Assembly: GCA_051251725.1 (NCBI GenBank)
Contig: JBPOFN010000001.1
Location: 1-64,000, forward strand
Direction: 5' to 3'
DNA length: 64,000 bases
Source: JALZUE01 sp051251725
Lineage (GTDB): Bacteria > Pseudomonadota > Gammaproteobacteria > Enterobacterales > Alteromonadaceae
Under the pieces are notes generated by a model that was not told the DNA's origin, searched no databases, and saw nothing but the letters and a program-made list of their open reading frames with translations. The position numbers and the translations under genes were made by a program. This document shows, one piece after another, positions 1-9,378 of this stretch; the first letter of the stretch is position 1; every line of letters starts with the position of its first letter.

Positions 1-82
1 GTTTTAAACGACGTTATTGGCTGTTAATTCTAGGAGAATGCACGCAGCATACAAGTGTATGTGAGTACATTCGACAATGAAG
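1..82. repeat. Intergenic repeat copy A (left edge cut by window)
   Basis: This 82-base block recurs at 154-235 with a single difference (T78 versus C231), a period of 153 bases. Its core at 48-61 is a near-perfect hairpin, stem CATACA/TGTATG with AG loop. It lies downstream of guaA. The left end may extend outside the window. Unlike copy B it has no recognisable right-hand arm. Same family as the element at about 2005-2105. Confidence 0.85.
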
Positions 83-153
83 CTTTGATGAAATAATAAC
101 ACCTCATCAATAATACAACTTATGTCACTTAAAAGTTAACAACACTAATAGAT

Positions 154-259
154 GTTTTAAACGACGTTATTGGCTGTTAATTCTAGGAGAATGCACGCAG
201 CATACAAGTGTATGTGAGTACATTCGACAACGAAGTAACAGCAAAGAACAAGTTTAAAC
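154..259. repeat. Intergenic repeat copy B, imperfect long hairpin
   Basis: Second copy of the element, core hairpin at 201-214. Its outer parts are imperfectly inverted: the left arm (GTTTTAAAC, then GGCTGTTAATTC) is mirrored by GTAACAGC and GTTTAAAC at about 235-259, so the unit of about 105 bases can fold into one long hairpin. It ends just before the guaA stop codon at 265. It looks like a REP/MITE-type non-coding element that could act as a 3' end structure for the guaA transcript (inference). Confidence 0.75.
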
Positions 260-264
260 GGCTA

Positions 265-1842
265 TTATTCCCATTCTATCGTTGCTGGTGGTTTCCCCGA
301 GATATCGTAAACAACACGAGAAATACCATCAATTTCATTAATGATTCGGTTAGAAACCAAACCTAAGAAATCGTATGGTAAATGCGACCAACGAGCAGTC
401 ATAAAATCAATGGTTTCTACACAACGTAAACTTACTACCCAATCATATTTACGTGCATCGCCCATCACGCCTACAGAGCGTACAGGTAAAAATACGGTAA
501 AGGCTTGGCTCACTTTTTTGTATAAGTCGTGGTTGTGTAGCTCTTCAATGAAAATAGCATCAGCGCGACGTAATAGGTCGGCATATTCTTTTTTCACTTC
601 ACCTAAAATACGCACTCCTAAACCTGGTCCAGGGAATGGATGACGGTAAAGCATGTCGTAAGGCAAACCAAGTTCTAAACCTATTTTACGTACTTCATCT
701 TTAAATAATTCACGTAACGGTTCAACTAAACCTAACTTCATGTAATCAGGCAAGCCGCCAACGTTATGGTGCGATTTAATAACGTGCGCTTTACCGGTAG
801 CAGAAGCTGCAGATTCAATCACGTCAGGATAAATAGTACCTTGTGCTAACCACTTAGCATTTTCTAATTTTTTCGACTCTTCTTCAAATACATCAACAAA
901 AATATTACCAATGATTTTACGTTTTTTCTCAGGATCATTTTCACCGGCTAAACGGTCTAAGAAACGATCTTCAGCATCAATTTTGATAATATTTAAACCA
1001 AAATGATCACCAAACATATCCATCACTTGTTGACCTTCGTTTAAACGAAGTAAGCCATTATCAACAAATACACAGGTTAGTTTGTCACCAATCGCACGAT
1101 GTAAAAGCATCGCCACTACGGATGAGTCAACACCACCTGATAAACCAAGAATAACTTCATCATCACCTACTTGCGCTTTCATTTTTGCAATCGCATCTTC
1201 GATGATTGACGCTGACGTCCAAAGCTTTTCACACTGACAAATATCAACAACAAAGTGCTCTAAAATACGTAAACCTTGTTTAGTGTGAGTAACTTCTGGG
1301 TGAAATTGTACGCCGTAGAATTTTTTCTCTTCATTCGCCATGGCCGCATAAGCACAGCTAGGTGTTTGGGCAACGGTAACAAAACCATCAGGAATGCTAG
1401 CAACTTTATCGCCATGACTCATCCATACATCTAATAACGCATTGCCCTGGGCATTGACGCTGTCTTCAATGTTTTTAAATAAATCAGATTGCGTTAATAC
1501 TTCAACGGCAGCATAACCAAATTCTTTATGCTCTGAGCTTTCAACACTGCCACCAAGCTGTTCAGCCATAGTTTGCATGCCGTAACATACACCTAACACT
1601 GGCACACCAGCATTAAAAACATACTCAGGAGCACGTGGTGAATTTAATTCAGTAACACTTTCTGGGCCACCGGCTAAAATAATACCGCTTGGGTTGAAGC
1701 CTTTAATTTGCTCTTCAGTAACATCCCACGCCCAAAGCTCACAATAAACTCCAATTTCACGTACGCGACGTGCAATTAACTGAGTGTACTGAGAACCAAA
1801 ATCTAAAATAAGAATTCGCGAGTCATGAATATCTTTTGTCAT
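265..1842 (-). CDS. guaA: GMP synthase (glutamine-hydrolysing)
   Basis: Converts XMP, glutamine and ATP to GMP in the cytoplasm, the last step of guanine nucleotide synthesis. The 525-residue protein has a class I glutamine amidotransferase domain first (nucleophile Cys in GVCYGMQTM near residue 86, His/Glu in GVQFHPEVTH), then the ATP-pyrophosphatase domain (P-loop LGLSGGVDSS near 235) and the C-terminal dimerisation domain ending KPPATIEWE. I chose the ATG at 1842 (MTKDIHD) because it matches the family length and has GGAA just upstream. A TTG four codons earlier (1854) is open but lacks a proper ribosome binding site. It follows guaB, separated by a hairpin and a repeat element. Confidence 0.98.
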   Translation of the reverse strand: MTKDIHDSRILILDFGSQYTQLIARRVREIGVYCELWAWDVTEEQIKGFNPSGIILAGGPESVTELNSPRAPEYVFNAGVPVLGVCYGMQTMAEQLGGSVESSEHKEFGYAAVEVLTQSDLFKNIEDSVNAQGNALLDVWMSHGDKVASIPDGFVTVAQTPSCAYAAMANEEKKFYGVQFHPEVTHTKQGLRILEHFVVDICQCEKLWTSASIIEDAIAKMKAQVGDDEVILGLSGGVDSSVVAMLLHRAIGDKLTCVFVDNGLLRLNEGQQVMDMFGDHFGLNIIKIDAEDRFLDRLAGENDPEKKRKIIGNIFVDVFEEESKKLENAKWLAQGTIYPDVIESAASATGKAHVIKSHHNVGGLPDYMKLGLVEPLRELFKDEVRKIGLELGLPYDMLYRHPFPGPGLGVRILGEVKKEYADLLRRADAIFIEELHNHDLYKKVSQAFTVFLPVRSVGVMGDARKYDWVVSLRCVETIDFMTARWSHLPYDFLGLVSNRIINEIDGISRVVYDISGKPPATIEWE

Positions 1843-1907
1843 TATCAATTCCAATAAGTTACTTTGCTAATTAAATCAACACCTAACAGGCATGAATGAA
1901 TTAGCCG

Positions 1908-1943
1908 TTCTAAAATACAAAAGGCTGATGGTAAAATCAGCCT
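1908..1943 (-). terminator. Rho-independent terminator between guaB and guaA
   Basis: An 8-base stem (AGGCTGAT/ATCAGCCT) around 1922-1943 is followed on the minus strand by TTTTGTATTTT. It would end or attenuate the guaB transcript before guaA, so guaA may depend on readthrough or its own promoter. Confidence 0.6.
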
Positions 1944-2004
1944 AATAAAATTATTTATCATTTATACTTTGCTCACCATTCATCGAGTGATTTTACCAAA
2001 GTAA

Positions 2005-2105
2005 AAGCTGAATGCATTTTATTTTCAGTTCAAGGCGGAGACACGGAGCCTACAAGTGTAGGTGAGTATCGACAACGCCGAAATGAAGCTAAAAGGCTTC
2101 AGCGA
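2005..2105. repeat. Intergenic repeat copy C, long imperfect hairpin
   Basis: Diverged member of the family at 1-259. The core at 2049-2062 is CCTACA-AG-TGTAGG, where copies A and B have CATACA-AG-TGTATG: both stem positions changed together, keeping base pairing. The flanks are also inverted (GGCG near 2034 with CGCC near 2076; GCTGAA near 2007 with TTCAGC near 2098). It sits directly downstream of guaB. Confidence 0.7.
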
Positions 2106-2112
2106 ATCAAGA

Positions 2113-3585
2113 TCACCCCATTCTGTAATTCGGTGCTTCTTTTGTGATGGTGACGTCATGTACATGTGACTCACCCATGCCGGCCGACGTGATTTTCATA
2201 AACTGTGGCTTGGTACGCATTTCTTCAATATTCGCTGAACCTGTTAAGCCCATAGATGAACGTAAACCGCCCATTTGCTGATGAATAATTGCCGCCACAG
2301 GGCCTTTATAAGCAACACGGCCTTCAATACCTTCTGGTACTAATTTATCCGCTTCGCCATCAGATTTTTGGAAATAACGATCACTTGAACCTTCTTTTTG
2401 TGCCATCGCACCTAAAGAGCCCATGCCGCGGTATGATTTGTAATAGCGGCCTTGGTAAAGTTCTACTTCACCGGGTGATTCTTCTGTACCGGCTAACATT
2501 GAGCCAACCATGACACAATGTGCACCAGCAACTAAGGCTTTAGCAATATCACCAGAGAAACGAATACCGCCATCAGCAATAACTGGAATTCCTGTACCTT
2601 TAAGGGCATCAACCGCATTTGAAATAGCGGTTAATTGTGGAACACCAACACCGGTAACAATACGCGTAGTACAAATTGAACCTGGACCGATACCTACTTT
2701 AACCGCATCAACACCAACATCAGCAAGTGCTTTAGCACCTTCACCAGTAGCAACATTACCAGCAATAATTTGTAAGTCTGGGTATTTAGCGCGAGTTTCT
2801 GCAACACGGTCAAGTACACCTTGTGAATGGCCATGAGAAGTATCAATTAATAAAACATCTACACCGGCTTCAACTAAAGCGTCTATACGCTCATCAGTAC
2901 CAGCACCAACACCAACAGCAGCGCCAACACGTAAACGACCTAACTCGTCTTTACATGCGTTCGGTTTGCTTTCAGCTTTTTGATAATCTTTAACCGTAAT
3001 TAAACCAATTAACTTAAAAGCATCATCAACCATTAAGATTTTCTCAATACGGTGTTCATGCATTAATTCAAGAATTTCTTCACGTTTCGCACCGGTTTTT
3101 ACCGTCACTAATTTTTCTTTTACCGTCATTAATTCAGAAACTTTTAACGATAAGTCAGTTTCAAAACGTAAATCACGGCCTGTGATAATCCCAACGAGGT
3201 TATTGTCGGCATCAACCACAGGGAAACCAGAAACCCCCAACTTATCGGCACGCTTCATAACATCTTCAATAGTTGCATCCGGCGAAACGGTAACAGGATC
3301 AGAAACAATACCACTTTCGTATTTTTTAACTTTCGATACGTTTTTGGCTTGTTCTTTAATGGTCATGTTTTTATGAATAAAACCCATACCACCTTCTTGA
3401 GCAAGGGTGATTGCTAAACGTGCTTCAGTTACTGTGTCCATTGACGCAGAAATCATCGGTACATTTAAAGAAATTTTTCGGGTTAATTTAGTACTTAAAT
3501 CAGCAGTATGGGGTAGTACCGTCGAATGGGCAGGTACAAGTAGAACATCGTCAAAAGTTAACGCTTCTTGGGCAATTCTTAGCAT
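2113..3585 (-). CDS. guaB: Inosine-5'-monophosphate dehydrogenase
   Basis: Oxidises IMP to XMP with NAD+, the committed step to GMP. The 490-residue length is typical. The (beta/alpha)8 barrel begins with LTFDDVLLVPAHS and is interrupted by a tandem CBS (Bateman) domain at roughly residues 93-205. The catalytic-cysteine loop reads GPGSICTTRIVTG, and the flap and C-terminal parts (YRGMGSLGAM, EGRVAYKGP) are intact. It is followed by guaA on the same strand. xseA is divergent upstream, the usual gammaproteobacterial arrangement. Confidence 0.98.
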   Translation of the reverse strand: MLRIAQEALTFDDVLLVPAHSTVLPHTADLSTKLTRKISLNVPMISASMDTVTEARLAITLAQEGGMGFIHKNMTIKEQAKNVSKVKKYESGIVSDPVTVSPDATIEDVMKRADKLGVSGFPVVDADNNLVGIITGRDLRFETDLSLKVSELMTVKEKLVTVKTGAKREEILELMHEHRIEKILMVDDAFKLIGLITVKDYQKAESKPNACKDELGRLRVGAAVGVGAGTDERIDALVEAGVDVLLIDTSHGHSQGVLDRVAETRAKYPDLQIIAGNVATGEGAKALADVGVDAVKVGIGPGSICTTRIVTGVGVPQLTAISNAVDALKGTGIPVIADGGIRFSGDIAKALVAGAHCVMVGSMLAGTEESPGEVELYQGRYYKSYRGMGSLGAMAQKEGSSDRYFQKSDGEADKLVPEGIEGRVAYKGPVAAIIHQQMGGLRSSMGLTGSANIEEMRTKPQFMKITSAGMGESHVHDVTITKEAPNYRMG

Positions 3586-3764
3586 CGCAACATCTCACTA
3601 AACAAGGGTAGATCAGGAGTAAATATTGCGGCAGAATTTTAACCGCTTTGCCCCTTAAGGTAAACCGATATTTCATTAAAAAACAAAATAAGTGTGCATT
3701 GATAATAGGAAGATAGATATAATTAGCAATAATTACCAAGTTCCAGTTAAAAACAGTAGGTAAA

Positions 3765-5096
3765 ATGTCATCTAATCCACATATATTACAAGTTAGCGAG
3801 CTCACCAAAAAAGTCCGTTTTATTTTAGAGAGTGAACTTAATACTGTTTGGTTGTGTGGGGAAATATCTAACTTCATCAATGCAAGTTCTGGTCATTGGT
3901 ATTTATCGTTAAAAGATCAAAAGTCACAAGTGCGCTGCGCCATGTTCAAAGGGAATAATCGCCGCGTTAACATCACCCCCAGAAACGGCCAGCAAGTATT
4001 AGTGCGCGCGAAAGTTTCGCTTTATGAACCAAGAGGCGATTTTCAATTAATTATTGAACATATGGAAGATGCGGGCGAAGGACTGTTACGCCAACAGTTT
4101 GAACAGCTGAAAAACAAACTTAACAACGAAGGTTTGTTTAACCTTGAACATAAACGCAACTTACCTGAAAACATTCAAACGGTTGGGGTTATTACCTCAC
4201 CAACGGGAGCGGCTGTTAAAGATATTATCGCAGTATTAGCGCGCCGTAATCCGCTGGTTAACGTTATTATTTATCCAAGTCTAGTACAAGGAAATTTAGC
4301 CGCTGCTGACATTTGTCAGGCCATTCAAATAGCCAATATGCGAAATGAGTGTGATGTTTTAATTATTGGCCGCGGAGGTGGCTCATTAGAAGACTTATGG
4401 CCCTTTAATGAAGAAGAAGTTGTTTATACTATTCATCAAAGTAATATTATCACTGTCAGCGCCGTTGGCCATGAAGTTGATATTACTTTAGCTGATTATG
4501 TTGCCGATGTGCGTGCAGCTACTCCCTCTGCCGCAGCTGAACTAGTGTCTGGTGATATTGAGAATATCACCTATAAAATATCAAACTGGACACAAAAGCT
4601 AATTAAAAGCCAGCAGCAGCAACTTGATACTTATCATGCACAACTCGCTGAATTAATACGCCGATTAAATCGCTTGCACCCCGAACAAAGTTTATTAGTG
4701 CAACAGCAAAAAGCCGATGAACTACAATTTCGCCTCCATGGCGCGATGAAACAACGGCTTGTGCACCTAAAAGCTAAACCTGAGTTACTTGAAGAAAAAT
4801 TAATGTCACATTCTCCGGCGCTGCGTTTGATCGAACATCAAACTAAGCTCAGCCAATTAAGTGCGCGACTCTACAGCCTGAGTAAAAATAAATTAGCGAA
4901 TAAACAACAGCAATTTGCCAATGCGGTCGAGCAATTACATATTGTCAGCCCGCTAGCAACAATTGCTAGGGGTTACAGTATTACTCGCAATAAAGATAAT
5001 AAAGTGATCAAGAAAACAGCTGATATCGCTATCGGGGAAACGGTAACTATTCAATTAAGTGATGGCTTAGTGCACTCACAAATAACGTCGAAATAA
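3765..5096 (+). CDS. xseA: Exodeoxyribonuclease VII large subunit
   Basis: Large subunit of exonuclease VII, which with XseB degrades single-stranded DNA into oligonucleotides. The 443-residue protein has an N-terminal OB-fold (ISNFINASSGHWYLSLKD, residues about 1-100), the catalytic core (VITSPTGAAVKDI, IIGRGGGSLEDLWPFNEE, AVGHEVDITLADYVADVRAATPSAAAE) and a long helical coiled-coil C-terminal half with a closing GYSI segment. The ATG at 3765 follows AGTAGG at good spacing. It is transcribed divergently from guaB; a TATAAT-like hexamer lies at 3718-3723. Confidence 0.97.
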   Translation: MSSNPHILQVSELTKKVRFILESELNTVWLCGEISNFINASSGHWYLSLKDQKSQVRCAMFKGNNRRVNITPRNGQQVLVRAKVSLYEPRGDFQLIIEHMEDAGEGLLRQQFEQLKNKLNNEGLFNLEHKRNLPENIQTVGVITSPTGAAVKDIIAVLARRNPLVNVIIYPSLVQGNLAAADICQAIQIANMRNECDVLIIGRGGGSLEDLWPFNEEEVVYTIHQSNIITVSAVGHEVDITLADYVADVRAATPSAAAELVSGDIENITYKISNWTQKLIKSQQQQLDTYHAQLAELIRRLNRLHPEQSLLVQQQKADELQFRLHGAMKQRLVHLKAKPELLEEKLMSHSPALRLIEHQTKLSQLSARLYSLSKNKLANKQQQFANAVEQLHIVSPLATIARGYSITRNKDNKVIKKTADIAIGETVTIQLSDGLVHSQITSK

Positions 5097-5144
5097 AATA
5101 GTGCTTTAGCGGTGGGTACAACACTAAGTTGCAGAATTAATCAG

Positions 5145-5828
5145 CTAGCTGTCAGCAGCAATGGTATGCTCAATAAGTTTTAACACAGATTCTTTAATTT
5201 CTTCACCAAAATGTATACCTAAAGAAACATCGTTACCCTGCTTTTTAACGTTACGGATTAATCCTTGTAGCTTTAAATTATCACCACCATCAAAGTTTTC
5301 AATAATCACTTCTATCGGTTTATCATTAGCCATCATTAGCGCTTGAGCATTATGAACAATGATTTGTCCGCCTGAAATCGAAAGATTATTAATGTGGGCA
5401 TTAAAATAATCCTTACCAACACCAATTTTAGCTTTGAGATTGGTATCAACTCGAATATTACTACGTAGTTTTTGCAAACTAACTTTATAAGGGAATTCTA
5501 AAACCAATAGCTTGGAAGGGATTTGAATCGTTTGTCTAACATTAGATATAAAGGCAACCACAGCGCCTTCACTCGACTCAATTAAGCCACGCACAGTAAC
5601 CGTTAGACCTTGCTTAAGATATTGACTAAAAGAGCCTAATTTACTGGCTTCAGGGAATTGAATAAGAATATAATTTTTCGGGACATAACCCACAAATATA
5701 GTTCTAAATTTTGCTTTTTTACCTGCTGGGGTGGCAATATCAATAGTAACGGTTGCGCCTGCCTGTAATAAACTTAAATTACGGTTTAGCCGCTCTGTCG
5801 TTTCTATCTGAACAGGATCATTTGCCAT
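5145..5828 (-). CDS. PilZ-domain protein, YcgR-like (c-di-GMP binding)
   Basis: A 227-residue cytoplasmic protein with an N-terminal YcgR-type beta domain (about 15-108) and a C-terminal PilZ domain (about 115-225). The c-di-GMP-binding residues are present: RSNIR (Arg122, Arg126, pattern RxxxR) and NLSISG (Asn148, Ser150, Gly153, pattern N/DxSxxG). It would act as a c-di-GMP effector, probably on motility or surface behaviour, but the target cannot be read from the sequence. It lies downstream of der and separated from it by a terminator, convergent with xseA. A diguanylate cyclase is encoded at 22.4-24.0 kb. Confidence 0.85.
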   Translation of the reverse strand: MANDPVQIETTERLNRNLSLLQAGATVTIDIATPAGKKAKFRTIFVGYVPKNYILIQFPEASKLGSFSQYLKQGLTVTVRGLIESSEGAVVAFISNVRQTIQIPSKLLVLEFPYKVSLQKLRSNIRVDTNLKAKIGVGKDYFNAHINNLSISGGQIIVHNAQALMMANDKPIEVIIENFDGGDNLKLQGLIRNVKKQGNDVSLGIHFGEEIKESVLKLIEHTIAADS

Positions 5829-5879
5829 TATTAATCAATAAAATTAATGAGATATTAATTCACACTAGCTAAAAGTTTT

Positions 5880-5911
5880 AATAAAAGCAACGAATTACCG
5901 CTGCTTTTATT
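5880..5911 (-). terminator. Terminator downstream of der
   Basis: Stem AATAAAAGCA (5880-5889) pairs with TGCTTTTATT (5902-5911). On the minus strand it is followed by TTTTATTAAAACTTTT. It lies between the der stop codon and the PilZ gene. Confidence 0.6.
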
Positions 5912-5925
5912 ATATTAGCTAATAC

Positions 5926-7395
5926 TTATTTCTTATAGCCTTGCGTTGCTCTTGCTAATTTTTTCTGTTCCGTGAAACTAAGCTTTTTCTTACCCGAGAA
6001 TGGATTAGAGGTTTCTCTAAACTCAATACGGATTGGTGTGCCCATCATTTTTAAAGACTTACGATAATAATTCATCAAAAATCGTTTGTATGACGGCGGT
6101 AAATTTTTAGTTTGATTACCATGAATAACAATCATCGGCGGATTATAACCACCAGCATGTGCGTATTTTAATTTAATACGACGACCATTATGCATGGGTG
6201 GTTGGTGATCAAAAATCGCCATATCCAATATTTTAGTCACCATAGACGTTGATATACGTTTAGTCGCTGAATCAAACGCTTCTTCTACTGACTCATATAA
6301 ATGACCAACACCTGTACCGTGTAACGCCGAAATAAAGTGAATACGAGCAAAGTCGATAAAACCTAAACGGCGATCAAGTTCTGATTTAATACGATCTTTA
6401 ACATGATCATCAATACCATCCCATTTATTAACCGCTAACACTAACGAGCGACCTGCCTCTAAAATAAAGCCTAATAAACTTAAGTCTTGATCGGTAATGC
6501 CTTCTCTTGCATCAATAATCAATAAACACACGTTTGCGTCTTCAATTGCACGCAACGTTTTAATTACCGAATACTTTTCGACCACATCGTTAACATTTTT
6601 ACGGCGACGAATACCGGCAGTATCAATTAAAGTATATTCACGGCCATTACGTTCCATAGGAATATAAACACTGTCACGTGTTGTACCTGGCATATCATAA
6701 ACAACCACACGTTCTTCACCAAGTATACGGTTAGTAAGTGTTGACTTACCAACATTAGGTTTACCAATAATAGCGAGCTTTATTTTATCGTCAAATTCCG
6801 GTTCAACTTCTTCAGCCGCGTCCGGATCATATTCTTCACCTAAAGCGATGGCAGCAGCTTCAGCAAGACGTTGACGTTCTGCTTGCTCTGCCGCTAATAA
6901 CGCAATATGAGGCTCTAACGCTAGGCTTAATAATTGGGTAACACCGCGGCCATGAGCGGCAGCTATTTGATGAACTGTGTCGCCTAAAGATAATTGATAA
7001 AACTCGGCAACTGCTGAGTCGGCGTCAATACCATCAACTTTGTTGGCAACTAAAAATATGCGTTTATTTTGTTTACGCAAATATTCGGCAATAGCTTGAT
7101 CGGCAGAGGTTAAACCTGCTCTAGCATCAACCATAAATAATACCGCATCACATTCAGCAACCGCCATTAACGACTGTTCTGCCATTAACGCATCAATGCC
7201 TTCTTCATCGCCATGAATACCACCGGTATCAATAACAATAAATGGATGTTCTTCGACTTGTGCCTGACCGTACTGACGATCACGCGTTAAACCGGGGTAA
7301 TCCGCTACTAACGCATCTCGGGTACGCGTTAAACGGTTAAACAAGGTTGATTTACCAACATTAGGACGACCAACAAGAGCAACTACAGGTAGCAT
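5926..7395 (-). CDS. der: Ribosome-associated GTPase Der (EngA)
   Basis: Essential double GTPase acting in 50S subunit maturation. The 489-residue protein has two G domains in tandem: the first with GRPNVGKST (residues 8-16), DTGG and NKVD; the second with GKPNVGKST (about 210), DTAG and NKWD. A C-terminal KH-like domain follows, with the basic tail typical of the family. It sits downstream of bamB on the same strand, as in many gammaproteobacteria. Confidence 0.98.
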   Translation of the reverse strand: MLPVVALVGRPNVGKSTLFNRLTRTRDALVADYPGLTRDRQYGQAQVEEHPFIVIDTGGIHGDEEGIDALMAEQSLMAVAECDAVLFMVDARAGLTSADQAIAEYLRKQNKRIFLVANKVDGIDADSAVAEFYQLSLGDTVHQIAAAHGRGVTQLLSLALEPHIALLAAEQAERQRLAEAAAIALGEEYDPDAAEEVEPEFDDKIKLAIIGKPNVGKSTLTNRILGEERVVVYDMPGTTRDSVYIPMERNGREYTLIDTAGIRRRKNVNDVVEKYSVIKTLRAIEDANVCLLIIDAREGITDQDLSLLGFILEAGRSLVLAVNKWDGIDDHVKDRIKSELDRRLGFIDFARIHFISALHGTGVGHLYESVEEAFDSATKRISTSMVTKILDMAIFDHQPPMHNGRRIKLKYAHAGGYNPPMIVIHGNQTKNLPPSYKRFLMNYYRKSLKMMGTPIRIEFRETSNPFSGKKKLSFTEQKKLARATQGYKK

Positions 7396-7427
7396 GATTA
7401 CCTCAAAAAATAATTTCTAAAACAAAT

Positions 7428-7459
7428 AACGGCTCCAATGCCGATGACATGGAGCCGTT
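7428..7459 (-). terminator. Hairpin terminator between bamB and der
   Basis: A perfect 10-base stem AACGGCTCCA/TGGAGCCGTT encloses a 12-base loop. On the minus strand it is followed by a T-rich run (ATTTGTTTT), giving an intrinsic terminator after bamB. Confidence 0.65.
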
Positions 7460-7496
7460 TTAACTATAGCTGAATTAATATCCAGCCGACACTTAT

Positions 7497-8690
7497 CTAT
7501 TTTTTAGGAGCTTGAATAGCTTCTACATCACCATCTCGGGTTTGTACATAGAGTACATTTTTTGCAGCCGTCGGCGTGGCATAGATACCACTACTATCAA
7601 CATGTGATTGTGCAACAAATTCACCAGTTTCTTTATTTAGCCAATGTAAATAACCTTCAAAATCACCGACAACAACATAATCATCTAAGACTGCAGCGCC
7701 AGTCACCTGACGATTAGTTAATGAAGCTTGGCTCCATTTTTCTAAGCCGTTGATTCGATCAACACCATAAACATGGCCTTTAACATCGGTTAAATAAATC
7801 ATATTGCCGTCAATAGATAATTGGCGATATGAAGAATATTGACGTTGCCATAAAACTCGGCCCGAACGTAATTCAATCGCAACTAAATTACCTCGTGCTG
7901 AAATTGAATAAACTTTATCGATAACAACAACGGGTTTGCTATCAACGTCGATTACTCGTTCAAGTTCAGTTGAACCCGTAGGTTCGCCCACTTCAGCAGT
8001 CCAGCCTGGCTGACCTTTATCAGCCAAATAAACATTGATAAAACCATTGGCTGTACCAACAATAACACCGCCAGCGGCTATTTCAGGAGCACTAGTGCCT
8101 CTTAATGACAATGGTGGTACTTCTTGGTCTACTTCCCATAAGGTTTCACCAGAGTTAGCATCAAAGGCTTTTAAAATACCAGATACGGTATTAACCACAA
8201 CAATATTGTTGTCATAAGCAGGGGCTGCAACAATTTCACCTTTAACGTTCGCTTGCCATAATAGCTCGCCCGTTTCCGCATCTAAGGTATAAAGAATGCC
8301 GTTTTCACTACCATAAAAAACTTTTTTACCACCTGCAACTGGGCCGCCGTTTAGTAGAGCAGAGTGACGAGTATCAAAAAATCCTCGCTCACCTTTAATA
8401 TCCGTTAAATCGATTGACCAAATTTCATCGCCAGTTTTTTCATCAAACGCAACCGCATCACCCATCCGGCTTGCAGTAAAAACCTTGCCGTAAGCAACAT
8501 ATGGTTTAATGCGAGAAAAATAATGTCCTACGCCGTCAATAGATTGAGACCAAAGTGTTTCAGGTTCAAAAGCAGATTTTACCTCGGGTAAATCCGCAAC
8601 GCGGGTACTTTCATCTTCCGTCGACGAACAGGCCGTTAAGCCAATTAACAAACATGCAATTGCAAAAACTTTCTTGTTGATAAATACCAC
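7497..8690 (-). CDS. bamB: Outer membrane assembly lipoprotein BamB
   Basis: Beta-propeller lipoprotein of the BAM complex that helps insert beta-barrel proteins into the outer membrane. The start is taken at the GTG at 8690, preceded by TTGGAG six bases upstream. It gives a signal peptide beginning VFINKKVFAIACLL and a lipobox LTAC with the lipidated Cys at residue 21. The TTG at 8711 would add seven residues. The body has repeated PQQ-like blades (for example GKVFTASRMGDAVAFDEKTG and LLYTLDAETGELLWQ-type segments) and runs about 397 residues, the family norm. It lies between yfgM and der. Confidence 0.95.
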   Translation of the reverse strand: MVFINKKVFAIACLLIGLTACSSTEDESTRVADLPEVKSAFEPETLWSQSIDGVGHYFSRIKPYVAYGKVFTASRMGDAVAFDEKTGDEIWSIDLTDIKGERGFFDTRHSALLNGGPVAGGKKVFYGSENGILYTLDAETGELLWQANVKGEIVAAPAYDNNIVVVNTVSGILKAFDANSGETLWEVDQEVPPLSLRGTSAPEIAAGGVIVGTANGFINVYLADKGQPGWTAEVGEPTGSTELERVIDVDSKPVVVIDKVYSISARGNLVAIELRSGRVLWQRQYSSYRQLSIDGNMIYLTDVKGHVYGVDRINGLEKWSQASLTNRQVTGAAVLDDYVVVGDFEGYLHWLNKETGEFVAQSHVDSSGIYATPTAAKNVLYVQTRDGDVEAIQAPKK

Positions 8691-8730
8691 GTTTTGCTCC
8701 AATAAATTCAATGCTTAATAATGACTTATA

Positions 8731-9369
8731 CTACAGCGCTAAGGTGCTTACTGCGGCAAGATCATCTAATTTCATTTGTAAATTAGGATCAGCTTGTAAA
8801 CCTTTATTATCAATAGCTGTTTGATAAGCAGTACGAGCAAGTTCTTTTTTGCCCTGCATTAAATAAGCATCGCCTTTTAATGACTCAACATTGGCTAAAA
8901 AAGCACTAGGATATTCTTGTGCAAGTGTTGTTAACGCTTGCTCGACTTTATCCGCTTGAATAAGGACACGCGCCAATCTTAATGAAGCAACGGCTTTAAT
9001 GCCCGCATCGGCTGATTTTTCAATTGCAGTATTTAAATGTTTTTCCGCAGCTGTCCAGTCTTGATGACTAACGGCATCTTTCGCTATAGCAAAAGCGGTA
9101 AGTGAAGCGTAAGCTGAATCTGCATTCGCTTGAATAAAGCTTTCGCCTTGCTCAGCTAATGTCTCTGGCGATTTTTCTGCGCTTTCTTGGAACGCGATAT
9201 AGCTATCAGTTACAGCAGTCTCTGAGGCTAGTTTTGAGTCTTGATAAAAGTTGAAACCGATAAAACCGGAAAAACCAATTATTAAACCACCGATTACAGA
9301 ATTACCATGATCTTTCCAAAAACCCTTGATCGCTTCAACTTGTTGTTCTTCTGTTTGAAAATTTTCCAC
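8731..9369 (-). CDS. yfgM: YfgM-family ancillary SecYEG translocon subunit
   Basis: A 212-residue inner-membrane protein with a short cytoplasmic N-terminus, one membrane segment (about residues 23-41, VIGGLIIGFSGFIGFNF) and a periplasmic TPR-like domain. In E. coli YfgM associates with SecYEG and PpiD. The start is a GTG preceded by AAGAGG with five bases between, a clear ribosome binding site. It lies nine bases after hisS and 40 bases before bamB, so the three are probably co-transcribed. Confidence 0.93.
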   Translation of the reverse strand: MENFQTEEQQVEAIKGFWKDHGNSVIGGLIIGFSGFIGFNFYQDSKLASETAVTDSYIAFQESAEKSPETLAEQGESFIQANADSAYASLTAFAIAKDAVSHQDWTAAEKHLNTAIEKSADAGIKAVASLRLARVLIQADKVEQALTTLAQEYPSAFLANVESLKGDAYLMQGKKELARTAYQTAIDNKGLQADPNLQMKLDDLAAVSTLAL

Positions 9370-9378
9370 ACTAACCTC

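Noticed and set aside
1..259. Possible CRISPR array because of near-identical repeats
   Set aside because: Only two copies, 82 bases long with an internal hairpin and a 71-base spacer, and no cas genes. It is a dispersed intergenic element.
3551..3880. A 109-codon minus-strand frame between guaB and xseA
   Set aside because: It overlaps the 5' ends of both guaB and xseA, has no ribosome binding site or family resemblance, and reads as a shadow of xseA.
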